Shown here piece by piece: positions 16,399 through 23,644 of a DNA stretch of 43,109 nucleotides; positions within the stretch are counted from its first letter, which is position 1, and every line of letters starts with the position of its first letter. A program made the position numbers and the translations under genes. Source of the DNA: Streptomyces sp. ISL-66 (lineage in GTDB: Bacteria; Actinomycetota; Actinomycetes; Streptomycetales; Streptomycetaceae). The stretch is taken from NCBI RefSeq assembly GCF_018614135.1, contig NZ_JAGGOW010000008.1:1-43109 (forward strand). Reading direction: 5' to 3'. A model generated the notes under the pieces. That model made no database searches, was not told the DNA's origin, and saw nothing but the letters and a program-made list of their open reading frames with translations.

Positions 16399-18030
16399 AT
16401 GAGCAGCAGTGCGACCCGCGCGGCGGGGAACGAGTCCCCGAACCCCGCCGACCCATCCGAAGCGGAACCCGCGACGGAGCCCGCGCGGGACGCTTCCCCC
16501 GCGGGATCCCCCGCCCGGCGGTGGGCCGAGCGACTGACGCGCCCCGCGCTCGCCGCCGCCTCCGGCGTGCTCCTCTACCTCAGCTTCCCGTCCCGCCCCC
16601 TGTGGTGGCTGGCCCCCGTGGCCCTCGCCCTGCTGGGCTGGTGCCTGTACGGGCGCCGCGCACGGGCCGGTTTCGGCCTCGGCGTCCTGCACGGCCTCGG
16701 CTTCCTGCTGCCGCTCCTCGTCTGGACCGGTGAGGGTGTCGGCCCGGTCCCGTGGCTGGCCCTCGTCACCCTCGAATCGCTCCTGATCGGCCTCACCACC
16801 CTCGGCATCGCCCTCGTCAGCCGCCTGCCCGGCTGGCCCCTGTGGGGCGCCGCCGTCTGGATCGCCGGCGAGGCGCTGCGCGCCCGCGCCCCCTTCGGCG
16901 GCTTCTCCTGGGGCAAGCTCGCCTTCGGCCAGCCCGACGGCGTCTTCCTGCCGCTCGCGGCGCTCGGCGGCACCCCGCTGCTCTCCTTCGCCGTGGCCCT
17001 GTGCGGATTCGGCCTCTACGAGGCCGTGCGCGTCGGCGCCGGCACCCGCCGGGCCACCGCCGCACTGCTCGCCGCCACCGCCGTGGCCGCCCCGCTCGCC
17101 GGGGCGCTCGCCGCCCGGCCGCTGGTCTCCGACGCGGCCGAGGACGGCACCGTCGTGGCCGCCGTCATCCAGGGCAACGTCCCGCGCGCCGGCTTCGACT
17201 TCAACGCCCAGCGCCGCCAGGTCCTGGACAACCACGCCAACCGTACGATCCAGCTCGCCCAGGACGTCAAGGCGGGCCGGGTCCCGAAGCCGGACTTCGT
17301 CGTCTGGCCGGAGAACTCCTCCGACATCGACCCGTACGCCGAGCAGGACGCCTACGACGTGATCGACAAGGCGGTCAAGGCGATCGGCGTGCCCGTCGCG
17401 ATCGGCTCCGTACTGGCCCCGGAGACGGGCCCGCTGCGCAACACGATGATCCTGTGGGACCCGGTCAAGGGCCCGACCGACACCTACGACAAGCGCAAGA
17501 TCCAGCCCTTCGGCGAGCGCATCCCGATGCGGTCCTTCGTCCGGCTCTTCAGCTCCGACGTCGACCGGGTCCGGCGGGACTTCGGTCCCGGCAAGGAGCC
17601 CGGTGTCTTCGCCATGGCGGGCACCGGAGTCGGCATGGTCACCTGCTACGAGGCCGCCTTCGACGACGCCGTCCGTTCCACCGTCCAGGCCGGCGCCCAG
17701 GTCATCGCGGTGCCCAGCAACAACGCCACCTTCGGCCGCACTGAAATGACCTACCAGCAGCTCGCCATGGATCGGGTCCGCGCGGTGGAGCACAGCCGCA
17801 CCGTCCTGGTGCCCGTCACCAGCGGCGTCAGCGCCGTCATCCGCCCCGACGGCACGATCGTGCAGCAGACGGAGATGTTCACCGCCGACGCCCTGATCGC
17901 CGAGATCCCGCTGCGCTCCGGTCAGACCCCGGCCACGCGCTTCGGCCCGGTCGTCGAGTACGTCCTGCTGGCCGTCGCCGCCGCGGGCCTCGGCTGGTCG
18001 CTGGCCCGCCGGTTCACCAAGGCCTCGTAG
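16399..18030 (+). CDS. lnt: Apolipoprotein N-acyltransferase
   Basis: 543 residues, a normal length for Lnt. After a ~45-residue disordered cytoplasmic head come six or so membrane helices, including a WWLAPVALALLGW segment, then a periplasmic nitrilase domain and a last TM helix (VEYVLLAVAAAGLGWSLARR). The Glu-Lys-Cys triad is visible: E305 in WPENSSD, K365 in DKRKIQPFGERIP, and C416 in TCYEAAFDDAVR. The enzyme adds the third acyl chain to the N-terminal Cys of lipoproteins in the membrane. Streptomycetes often carry more than one lnt homologue. The TAG stop overlaps the promoter hexamer of the downstream NUDIX gene. Confidence 0.93.
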   Translation: MSSSATRAAGNESPNPADPSEAEPATEPARDASPAGSPARRWAERLTRPALAAASGVLLYLSFPSRPLWWLAPVALALLGWCLYGRRARAGFGLGVLHGLGFLLPLLVWTGEGVGPVPWLALVTLESLLIGLTTLGIALVSRLPGWPLWGAAVWIAGEALRARAPFGGFSWGKLAFGQPDGVFLPLAALGGTPLLSFAVALCGFGLYEAVRVGAGTRRATAALLAATAVAAPLAGALAARPLVSDAAEDGTVVAAVIQGNVPRAGFDFNAQRRQVLDNHANRTIQLAQDVKAGRVPKPDFVVWPENSSDIDPYAEQDAYDVIDKAVKAIGVPVAIGSVLAPETGPLRNTMILWDPVKGPTDTYDKRKIQPFGERIPMRSFVRLFSSDVDRVRRDFGPGKEPGVFAMAGTGVGMVTCYEAAFDDAVRSTVQAGAQVIAVPSNNATFGRTEMTYQQLAMDRVRAVEHSRTVLVPVTSGVSAVIRPDGTIVQQTEMFTADALIAEIPLRSGQTPATRFGPVVEYVLLAVAAAGLGWSLARRFTKAS

Positions 18031-18033
18031 GGT
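18028..18033 (+). promoter_or_regulatory. -10-like TAGGGT overlapping the lnt stop codon
   Basis: The first three bases are the TAG stop of lnt. Six nt separate the hexamer from ATG 18040, which has a G-run but suits a leaderless start. Confidence 0.45.
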
Positions 18034-18039
18034 CGGGGG

Positions 18040-18588
18040 ATGACCACTCCCGATTTCATCCGGACCCTGCGGGCCACGGCAGGACACCAGTTGCTCCTGC
18101 TGCCCGGGGTGACCGCCATCGTCGTGGACGATCGGGGGCGGGTCCTGCTGGGCAGGCGCGCCGACACCGGGCGGTGGTCGGTGGTCGGCGGGATCGCCGA
18201 GCCGGGGGAGCAGCCGGCCGAGACGGCGGTGCGCGAGGTGTACGAGGAGACGGGCGTCCGGTGCGTGCCCGAGCGGGTGGTACTGGTGCAGATGCTCCCG
18301 CCGGTCACCTATCCGAACGGCGACGTCTGCCAGTTCCAGGACATCACCTTCCGCTGCCGGGCCACGGGCGGGGAGGCGCGGGTCAACGACAGCGAGTCGC
18401 TGGAGGTGGCCTGGTTCGCGCCGGACGCACTGCCCGAGCCGCTGGAGGGCTTCGCCGTCGACCGGATCCGCCGGGCCCTGCGGGACGAGCCGACCTGGTT
18501 CGAGGCCCCCGCCGCGACCGGTGTGCGGGGGGACCGGCGCGCCGGAACCCAGCCGTTGACGGCCGCCTCGCCGGCCGTCAGCCGTTGA
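18040..18588 (+). CDS. NUDIX hydrolase
   Basis: 182 residues. The NUDIX box GGIAEPGEQPAETAVREVYEETGV is complete (G-x5-E-x7-REV-x-EE-x-G-V) at about residues 49-72, and strands before it read TAIVVDDRGRVLLGRRADTG. Such enzymes hydrolyse nucleoside diphosphates linked to another moiety; the TYPNGDVCQFQDITFRC segment is common in ADP-sugar/ADP-ribose-like members, but specificity is unknown. The C-terminal tail is low-complexity and crosses a duplicated 22-bp segment, and the stop at 18588 lies inside the second copy. It converges on the protease gene, overlapping it by 11 bp. Confidence 0.9.
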   Translation: MTTPDFIRTLRATAGHQLLLLPGVTAIVVDDRGRVLLGRRADTGRWSVVGGIAEPGEQPAETAVREVYEETGVRCVPERVVLVQMLPPVTYPNGDVCQFQDITFRCRATGGEARVNDSESLEVAWFAPDALPEPLEGFAVDRIRRALRDEPTWFEAPAATGVRGDRRAGTQPLTAASPAVSR

Positions 18589-18600
18589 CGGCCGCCTCGC
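18550..18600. repeat. 22-bp direct repeat at the overlapping convergent gene ends
   Basis: CAGCCGTTGACGGCCGCCTC followed by GC occurs at 18550-18571 and again at 18579-18600, with a 29-bp period. The duplication lies across the 3' ends of the NUDIX and protease genes and supplies the NUDIX stop. Confidence 0.9.
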
Positions 18601-19357
18601 GGTAGAGCTCCACCGCCTGGTCACCCATGACCGCGCTGTACGAGACCTCCGGGACGGTGCCGCCGCCCTCGTAGCCGCCGAGCACGCCCGCCAGGGCGCC
18701 GTCGACGAGCCAGGGGCTGCCGCTGGTGCCGCCACTGAGGTCCGGGCACTCGATGCGGCGCTGGGTCTCGGAGAACAGGCTCGTGCCATTGGCGCAGTAC
18801 AGCGGGGACTCGTCGCGGCTCGGGTAGCCCACGATGGCCACCGTGGCGTCGGCCGGCTGCTCCGCCGCGACCGGGAAGCCGCCGACCACGTCCTCGATCC
18901 GCCGCCCGTCCACCGACTCCACCGTCGCGAAGGCGATGTCGTCGTCCGGGTCCTCCCCGTCCGTCCAGTCGGGGGCCACGTACATGCCGGTCAGCTTCCA
19001 CAGCCCGTACGGGGCCTCGCCGTCCCGGAAACCAGGAGCGAAGTAGGTGCCCTCCAGGTCGCCCAGGCAGTGCGCGGCCGTGGCGATCACATCGCGGTCC
19101 TCGCTGCGCACCACGGACGCGGTGCAGAAGTGCCCGCCGTCCAGGCCGCCCGCGAAGAGCGCCCCGACCCGGTGGGCCGTGGCGTCGGCCGCGGCCGTCG
19201 TCGTGACACCGAGCGGCGGTTCGGCGCGCGCGTCGGGGACGTCGACACTCAGCAGCGCCGCCATGGCGGCCACGGCCAGGAGGATCCGCGACGCACGCCG
19301 GCCGCGGGCGGCGGCGCGCGGGCGGCGGTCCGGTCGGGAGGGGATGCGCTGGATCAT
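18578..19357 (-). CDS. Secreted trypsin-like serine protease (S1 family)
   Basis: 259 residues. A long basic signal sequence (RRASRILLAVAAMAALLSV followed by DVPDARA) predicts export. The mature part has the chymotrypsin triad: His in VIATAAHC, Asp in DPDDDIAFATV, and Ser in SGGTSGSPWLVDG. Paired Cys flank the His and Ser loops. It has no pro-domain like SprA/B proteases. The start is ATG 19357, the closest Met before the basic n-region; an in-frame start at 19423 is less likely. The substrate is unknown. It converges on and overlaps the NUDIX gene. Confidence 0.88.
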   Translation of the reverse strand: MIQRIPSRPDRRPRAAARGRRASRILLAVAAMAALLSVDVPDARAEPPLGVTTTAAADATAHRVGALFAGGLDGGHFCTASVVRSEDRDVIATAAHCLGDLEGTYFAPGFRDGEAPYGLWKLTGMYVAPDWTDGEDPDDDIAFATVESVDGRRIEDVVGGFPVAAEQPADATVAIVGYPSRDESPLYCANGTSLFSETQRRIECPDLSGGTSGSPWLVDGALAGVLGGYEGGGTVPEVSYSAVMGDQAVELYREAAVNG

Positions 19358-19504
19358 GCACAGAGCCTCGCGGGCGAACCTGTGACCGGAGCCCCGGCTT
19401 CCTGGGAATCGGCTGTGAATCACGGGAGCCGGAGCCCCCGCCGACCACCTCCGACCGCCGCCGATCTCCGCCGATCCCCACGAGTCCGCCGGTGCGGCAG
19501 CCCT

Positions 19505-21082
19505 TCAGCGCCGTTCGTACACCGTCACCCGGCGGCCCCGGATCTGCCGGTCCTCCACCACGGCGAAGTCCGCCGCGAGCACGGCGGCCTTCGCCCGGTC
19601 AGCCTGCGCGCCCCGGGGCTTCGCCGTCCCGGCCGCGTCCGTCACCAGGAGCACCCGCTGTCGCTCCCGCAGCGCGGCCCGTATGTCCGCCGGCCCGGAC
19701 TCCTCGCCCTTGAGGGTCCCCGATTCCACGGGCCCGCGCGCCAGGGCCACGTCCGCCAGCCCCGCGAACGCCTCCGGCGAGACCAGCGCGGTGTCCCGGC
19801 GGGCCGCCGGGACGAAGAGCACCGCGTCGCCGTCCCGCTTCAGCCGGGACACCTCGCCGGCCACCGCCAGTACGTCGTCCACCCGGCTGGCCGGGGACCT
19901 GTCGGCCAGTTCCACGGGCAGCATCGCCAGCACCGACACCCCGACCACGGCCGGCACGAGCACGGCCGAAGCCTTCGCGGACCGGGGCGCGAGGGTCCGT
20001 ACGGCCGCGCCCAGTCCGGCGCCGATCAGGAGGGCCAGGCCCAGCATCGAGAAGAGCACGTACCGGTCCAGGAACACGGGCCGGATCAACGAGGCGGCGG
20101 TCAGGCCCAGGAACGGCACCGCCAGCAGCGGCAGCCCGACGGCCGCTGCCGTCAGGCGCGCCGGACGCGGACGGACCGGGCGCGGACGGCCCGGGCACCG
20201 GCGCGGCCCGTTCCACCGGTCCGCCCAGGCGCCGAACGCGCCGATCGCCACCAAGGCCGCCGGGCCGATCAGCATGTGCCAGGTCAGCGGCGGTATCCAC
20301 GACACCTGACCGGACTGGGTCCCGCTGAAGACGATCAACGGCAGTGCCCCGGTCACGGCCGCCGCCGAGGCGAGCAGCCAGCGCCCGATATCGCGGCGCC
20401 CGGCCCGCGCCCACCACAGGGTCACCGCGTGCGCGGGCAGGATCAGCAGCGAGAACCAGTTCAGCAGGGCGCAGACCAGCACGACCGCCCCGTACGCCGT
20501 CCAGCGCGGCCAGGCCCGCCGTGCGGGCCCGGCGGGCCTGCCGGCGGGGGCGCGCGGGGCCAGCAGCGAGACCAGGAGCAGCGTCGAGAGCCCGGCTCCG
20601 CCCGCGACCAGCGCGTACGCGCGGCCCTCCTGGAGCTGGAACTGCACGGCCGGCAGCAGCCCGAGGGCCATCGCGCCGCCGAGCCCGGCCCAGAAGCCCG
20701 CCAGCCGACGCCCGATCAGCGCCACGCAGGCGGCGGCGCCCGCCATCGCCAGCACCGACGGGAGGCGCAGCGTGGTCGTGCTCGCTCCGAAGACCTCGAA
20801 GAGGACGTGCATCAGCAGGTAGTACAGGCCGTGGACGGCGTCGACATTGCCGAGCAGGTGCCAGATCTCGCCCGGCGAGCGCCCGGCCACCTGCCAGGTC
20901 GCCGCCTCGTCCCGCCACACGCTGTCCTGCCGGGAGAGCCCCCACCGGCCGAGCGTCAGCGTCCAGAGGACCGGAACGAGCCACACGAGATACGGCGGCC
21001 GGCCGCCGCGGCCGGTGGCCCGGGGGCCCGTCGTGCGGCAGGCCATGCCGCTCTCAGGGCCGGTGGATATGTGGGATGTCAT
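19505..21082 (-). CDS. GT-C family membrane glycosyltransferase (mannosyltransferase-like)
   Basis: About 525 residues with ten or more membrane helices. The first extracytoplasmic loop carries the GT-C acidic motif SVWRDEAATWQVA just after TM1, followed by DAVHGLYYLLMHVLFEVFG. A hydrophilic C-terminal domain of ~130 residues ends in RRVTVYERR. Related PMT/ArnT-like enzymes use polyprenyl-phosphate sugars on the outer face of the membrane. In actinomycetes they are often called mannosyltransferases, but the donor is not provable here. The start at ATG 21082 has GAGGACC upstream; ATG 21046 is an alternative. It is divergent from the GNAT-AAA+ gene. Confidence 0.85.
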   Translation of the reverse strand: MTSHISTGPESGMACRTTGPRATGRGGRPPYLVWLVPVLWTLTLGRWGLSRQDSVWRDEAATWQVAGRSPGEIWHLLGNVDAVHGLYYLLMHVLFEVFGASTTTLRLPSVLAMAGAAACVALIGRRLAGFWAGLGGAMALGLLPAVQFQLQEGRAYALVAGGAGLSTLLLVSLLAPRAPAGRPAGPARRAWPRWTAYGAVVLVCALLNWFSLLILPAHAVTLWWARAGRRDIGRWLLASAAAVTGALPLIVFSGTQSGQVSWIPPLTWHMLIGPAALVAIGAFGAWADRWNGPRRCPGRPRPVRPRPARLTAAAVGLPLLAVPFLGLTAASLIRPVFLDRYVLFSMLGLALLIGAGLGAAVRTLAPRSAKASAVLVPAVVGVSVLAMLPVELADRSPASRVDDVLAVAGEVSRLKRDGDAVLFVPAARRDTALVSPEAFAGLADVALARGPVESGTLKGEESGPADIRAALRERQRVLLVTDAAGTAKPRGAQADRAKAAVLAADFAVVEDRQIRGRRVTVYERR

Positions 21083-21285
21083 GAAGGCGATCGGGTCCTC
21101 GGTGCACGGCTCGGGCGGAAACCACCAGTCTATGGACGACACGGACGGTTTCCGGACCGGTTGTTGTGCAGGACGGACCGTGATCGCCGGGCGGGCCGCC
21201 CCTAGCCTCGCGGCAGAAGGTGTGCGGCAGGCAGGCAGGAGGCGGTCCGCAGGCACGCAGGAGCACGAACGAGGGGCGGTACCCG

Positions 21286-22575
21286 GTGAACTGGCTGATT
21301 CACGACTACCGCGAGAGCGATCTCGCGGCCGTTGTCCATCTGATCGACACCACGGCCGAACTCGGCCAGGAGTCCGTCTTCTCACTCGCCGAGTGCATCA
21401 GCGCCCTCACCGACCGGCAGCCCTGCGTGGTCGCCGTCCACCAGGGCGTTCCGATCGGTGCCGCGCTCGCCTGCGTCACCGGCGAGCGCGCCTGGGTCAT
21501 GCGCATCGCCATCGCCGCGGGGTGGCGCGGCCGGGGCCTCGCCAGCGCCCTGCTCGTGGAGCTGGAGCGGCGGCTGATCGCCGCCCGCGTCGGCCGCATC
21601 GCGTACGTCCTGCCCGAGGAGGACCTGCTCGGCGAGGGCCTGCTCAACGCGGGCTACACCCGGCAGCCGGCCGTCGCCTACTTCGAGAAGACCGAACCCC
21701 TGCACGGACCGGCCGCCGGCCTCCTCGACGACCTCGGCGGCCGCTTCCTGCCCAAGGACCTGTGGGCCAAGGTCGCCGGGATGGAGAAGGAGAAGGACCT
21801 CATCGAGCGGCGCGTGGTGCTGCCGCTCGCCGAACCGGAGCGGGCCGCCGCGCACGGGGTGCGCCCGCCGCGCGCCATCACCCTCTTCGGACCGCCCGGC
21901 ACCGGCAAGACCACCTTCGCGCGGGCCATCGCCTCCCGGCTCGGCTGGCCCTTCGTGGAACTGCTGCCCTCCCGCCTCGCCGACGAGGGCAACCTGTCGG
22001 CCGCGCTGCGCGACGCGTTCGCCCGGATCGCCGAGCTGGAGCGGGTCCTCGTCTTCATCGACGAGGTCGAGGAGATCGCGCCCGTGCGCACCGAGCCCGC
22101 GCAGCCCGGTGGGATCCACGGAGTGACCAACGAGCTGCTCAAGCTGATACCCGGCTTCCGGGAGGGCGACGAACGGCTGCTGGTCTGCGCCACCAACTCC
22201 ATCCGCTCGCTCGATCCGGCCTTCCTGCGGCCCGGCCGCTTCGACTACCTGATCCCGATCGGCACCCCGGACGCGGGCGCCCGCCACGCGATCTGGTCGC
22301 GCTACACGGCGGGACGGGGCGACGTGGACGTGGCGGCGCTGGTGGAGGCGAGCGAGCTGTTCACCCCGGCCGACATCGAGCACGCGGCGCGGATCGCGGC
22401 GCAGGTGTCCTTCGAGCGGGACCTGGAAGCGGTGGGCGCGCGGGGCGCGGCGGCGGCCCAGCTGGGCGCGAGCACGGAGGACTACCTGGCGGCGGTCGCG
22501 CAGTGCCGGCCGACGGTGACCCCGGCGATGACGGGGCAGTTCGAGGCGGACATCACGGCGCACGCACGCTTCTGA
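21286..22575 (+). CDS. GNAT acetyltransferase fused to AAA+ ATPase
   Basis: 429 residues. Residues ~1-135 form a GNAT-like domain with MRIAIAAGWRGRGLASALL, in which the acetyl-CoA loop WRGRGLA is intact, and a GYTRQPAVAYFEKTEPL end strand. A linker with LPKDLWAKVAGMEKEKDLIE leads to an AAA+ module of the FtsH/p97 classical type. It has Walker A FGPPGTGKTT (~201-210), Walker B VLVFIDEVEEI (~252-262), sensor 1 LLVCATNS (~299-306), the arginine-finger-type RPGRFDY, and a C-terminal lid (FTPADIEHAARIAAQ). No membrane segment. The GTG start at 21286 follows GAGGGG. It could couple acetylation of a substrate to its remodelling; this is inference. Confidence 0.87.
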   Translation: MNWLIHDYRESDLAAVVHLIDTTAELGQESVFSLAECISALTDRQPCVVAVHQGVPIGAALACVTGERAWVMRIAIAAGWRGRGLASALLVELERRLIAARVGRIAYVLPEEDLLGEGLLNAGYTRQPAVAYFEKTEPLHGPAAGLLDDLGGRFLPKDLWAKVAGMEKEKDLIERRVVLPLAEPERAAAHGVRPPRAITLFGPPGTGKTTFARAIASRLGWPFVELLPSRLADEGNLSAALRDAFARIAELERVLVFIDEVEEIAPVRTEPAQPGGIHGVTNELLKLIPGFREGDERLLVCATNSIRSLDPAFLRPGRFDYLIPIGTPDAGARHAIWSRYTAGRGDVDVAALVEASELFTPADIEHAARIAAQVSFERDLEAVGARGAAAAQLGASTEDYLAAVAQCRPTVTPAMTGQFEADITAHARF

Positions 22576-22685
22576 AGGGGAGCGGCCCGAACGGGAGGGG
22601 CCTGAACGAGAGGCCTGAAAGGGGGCCTGTAAGGGGGCCTGCAAGGGGGGCCTGAACCGCCCCGCCACGGACGGGCGGGCGAGAC

Positions 22686-22719
22686 GGCCCGCAGCCACTC
22701 CCCAAAGCGGCTGCGGGCC
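22686..22719. terminator. Hairpin downstream of the GNAT-AAA+ gene
   Basis: GGCCCGCAGCC (22686-22696) pairs perfectly with GGCTGCGGGCC (22709-22719), 12-nt loop. There is no T tract, as is common in streptomycetes. Confidence 0.65.
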
Positions 22720-22750
22720 TCCCGCGCGGACTTGGCATCCGTGCGGGACA

Positions 22751-22791
22751 GCCACGTTCCGTTTGGGGTGTATCGCCGGCTGGAACGTGGC
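22751..22791. repeat. 10-bp perfect inverted repeat
   Basis: GCCACGTTCC (22751-22760) and GGAACGTGGC (22782-22791) flank a 21-nt spacer in a gene-free region. It could be an operator, a structured RNA stem or a remnant of a mobile element end. Confidence 0.6.
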
Positions 22792-22957
22792 GGCAAGGGT
22801 GCCTCGAGGGCGGGGCGTCCTGAGCGCCCGGCGTCCTCGTCAACACCTTCGAGTCAACCAGCGCGGGGTGTGTGCGCGCCTCGGCCGCACGGCCCCGGCC
22901 GCCCCGGCCGGAAGGACGGGGCGCGGGCCGGGACCGTAGTCCGAACGGCGGAGCCCG

Positions 22958-23644
22958 CTAGGGGCGGCAGCGGTACGTGAACTCCGCCGAGGCCGTCCGC
23001 CGCTGCGGCGACACCAGCTGGAGCTCGGCCTTCGCCGGGTAGGTCCCCGCGCCCTGGAAGGTCCACAGCAGGTGCAGCCTGGCCTCCCGCCGCCCGCTGG
23101 GCACCCGCTCAATCAGCTGCTCGGAGCGCGTGCCGTCGCTGCGCAGCCAGCGGTAGGTGAGGACCCCCGCGCGCCCGTTGGTCCGTACGACGGCCACCAC
23201 GTCGGCAGTCGCGTCGCACGCGGGACCCCCGGCGTCGGTGGTGACCGCCACGTCCCGGACCTCCAGGGCCGGGCCGTAGTGCTGCCAGCCCAGGTAGGCC
23301 AGGACCGCGAGCAGGACCGCGGTCGCCAGGGCGTACCGCCGCCATTCGCCCTTCCGGCCGGGCGGAGCCGTTTGCGGGTGCAGCGGGAACGGCAGGGGGA
23401 GAGCGGCCGTCACTCCGGGACCGAACCGCAGCACCGATCCCTCGACGCGGTCCGGCCGGGCCCCGTCCGGCAACCGCCGGGTCTCGTCGCCGCCCGGTAC
23501 CGCCGTCTGCCGGGTCGCGTCCTCGCCCGGCGTCTCCAACCGCCTGGTCTCGGCCGGGCCCTGGGGTGGCCCGCTGATCCAGTGGCTGCCGAGGACGGTG
23601 GCGCTGTAGTCGTCGTCGCCCTGCGGGGCGCGGGGATCGCTCAT
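22958..23644 (-). CDS. Single-pass membrane protein coupled to Ser/Thr kinase
   Basis: 228 residues. The ~105-residue N-terminal half is disordered and probably cytoplasmic. It has Thr motifs in similar contexts (PAETRRLETPG, EDATRQTAVPG, GDETRRLPDG) that could be phosphorylation sites. One TM helix (RRYALATAVLLAVLAYLGW) follows, and an extracytoplasmic Ig-like beta domain with two Cys (GPACDATADVVAVV and the C-terminal FTYRCRP). The ATG overlaps the TGA of the kinase gene (ATGA), so the two are co-translated. The extracellular half echoes the C-terminal domain of the kinase itself (GAGTYPAKAELQLVSPQ against a similar strand pattern). I cannot name a family. Confidence 0.8.
   Translation of the reverse strand: MSDPRAPQGDDDYSATVLGSHWISGPPQGPAETRRLETPGEDATRQTAVPGGDETRRLPDGARPDRVEGSVLRFGPGVTAALPLPFPLHPQTAPPGRKGEWRRYALATAVLLAVLAYLGWQHYGPALEVRDVAVTTDAGGPACDATADVVAVVRTNGRAGVLTYRWLRSDGTRSEQLIERVPSGRREARLHLLWTFQGAGTYPAKAELQLVSPQRRTASAEFTYRCRP

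Larger units (their letters stand above)
22576..22957. other. 382-bp gene-poor interval with repeats and dyads
   Basis: Between the GNAT-AAA+ stop and the stop of the minus-strand membrane protein. It begins with G-rich imperfect tandem repeats (22600-22650: GGGGGCCTG plus 2-3 varying bases, four to five copies), then a terminator-like hairpin (22686-22719) and an inverted repeat (22751-22791). A minus-strand frame here (about 22680-22796) looks partly protein-like but has no family match, and I do not call it. Confidence 0.5.

Noticed and set aside
22680..22796. Minus-strand small ORF beginning PPRSSRRYTPNGTW
   Set aside because: It looks partly protein-like but runs into the GNAT-AAA+ gene antisense, has no clear ribosome-binding site and matches no family I know.
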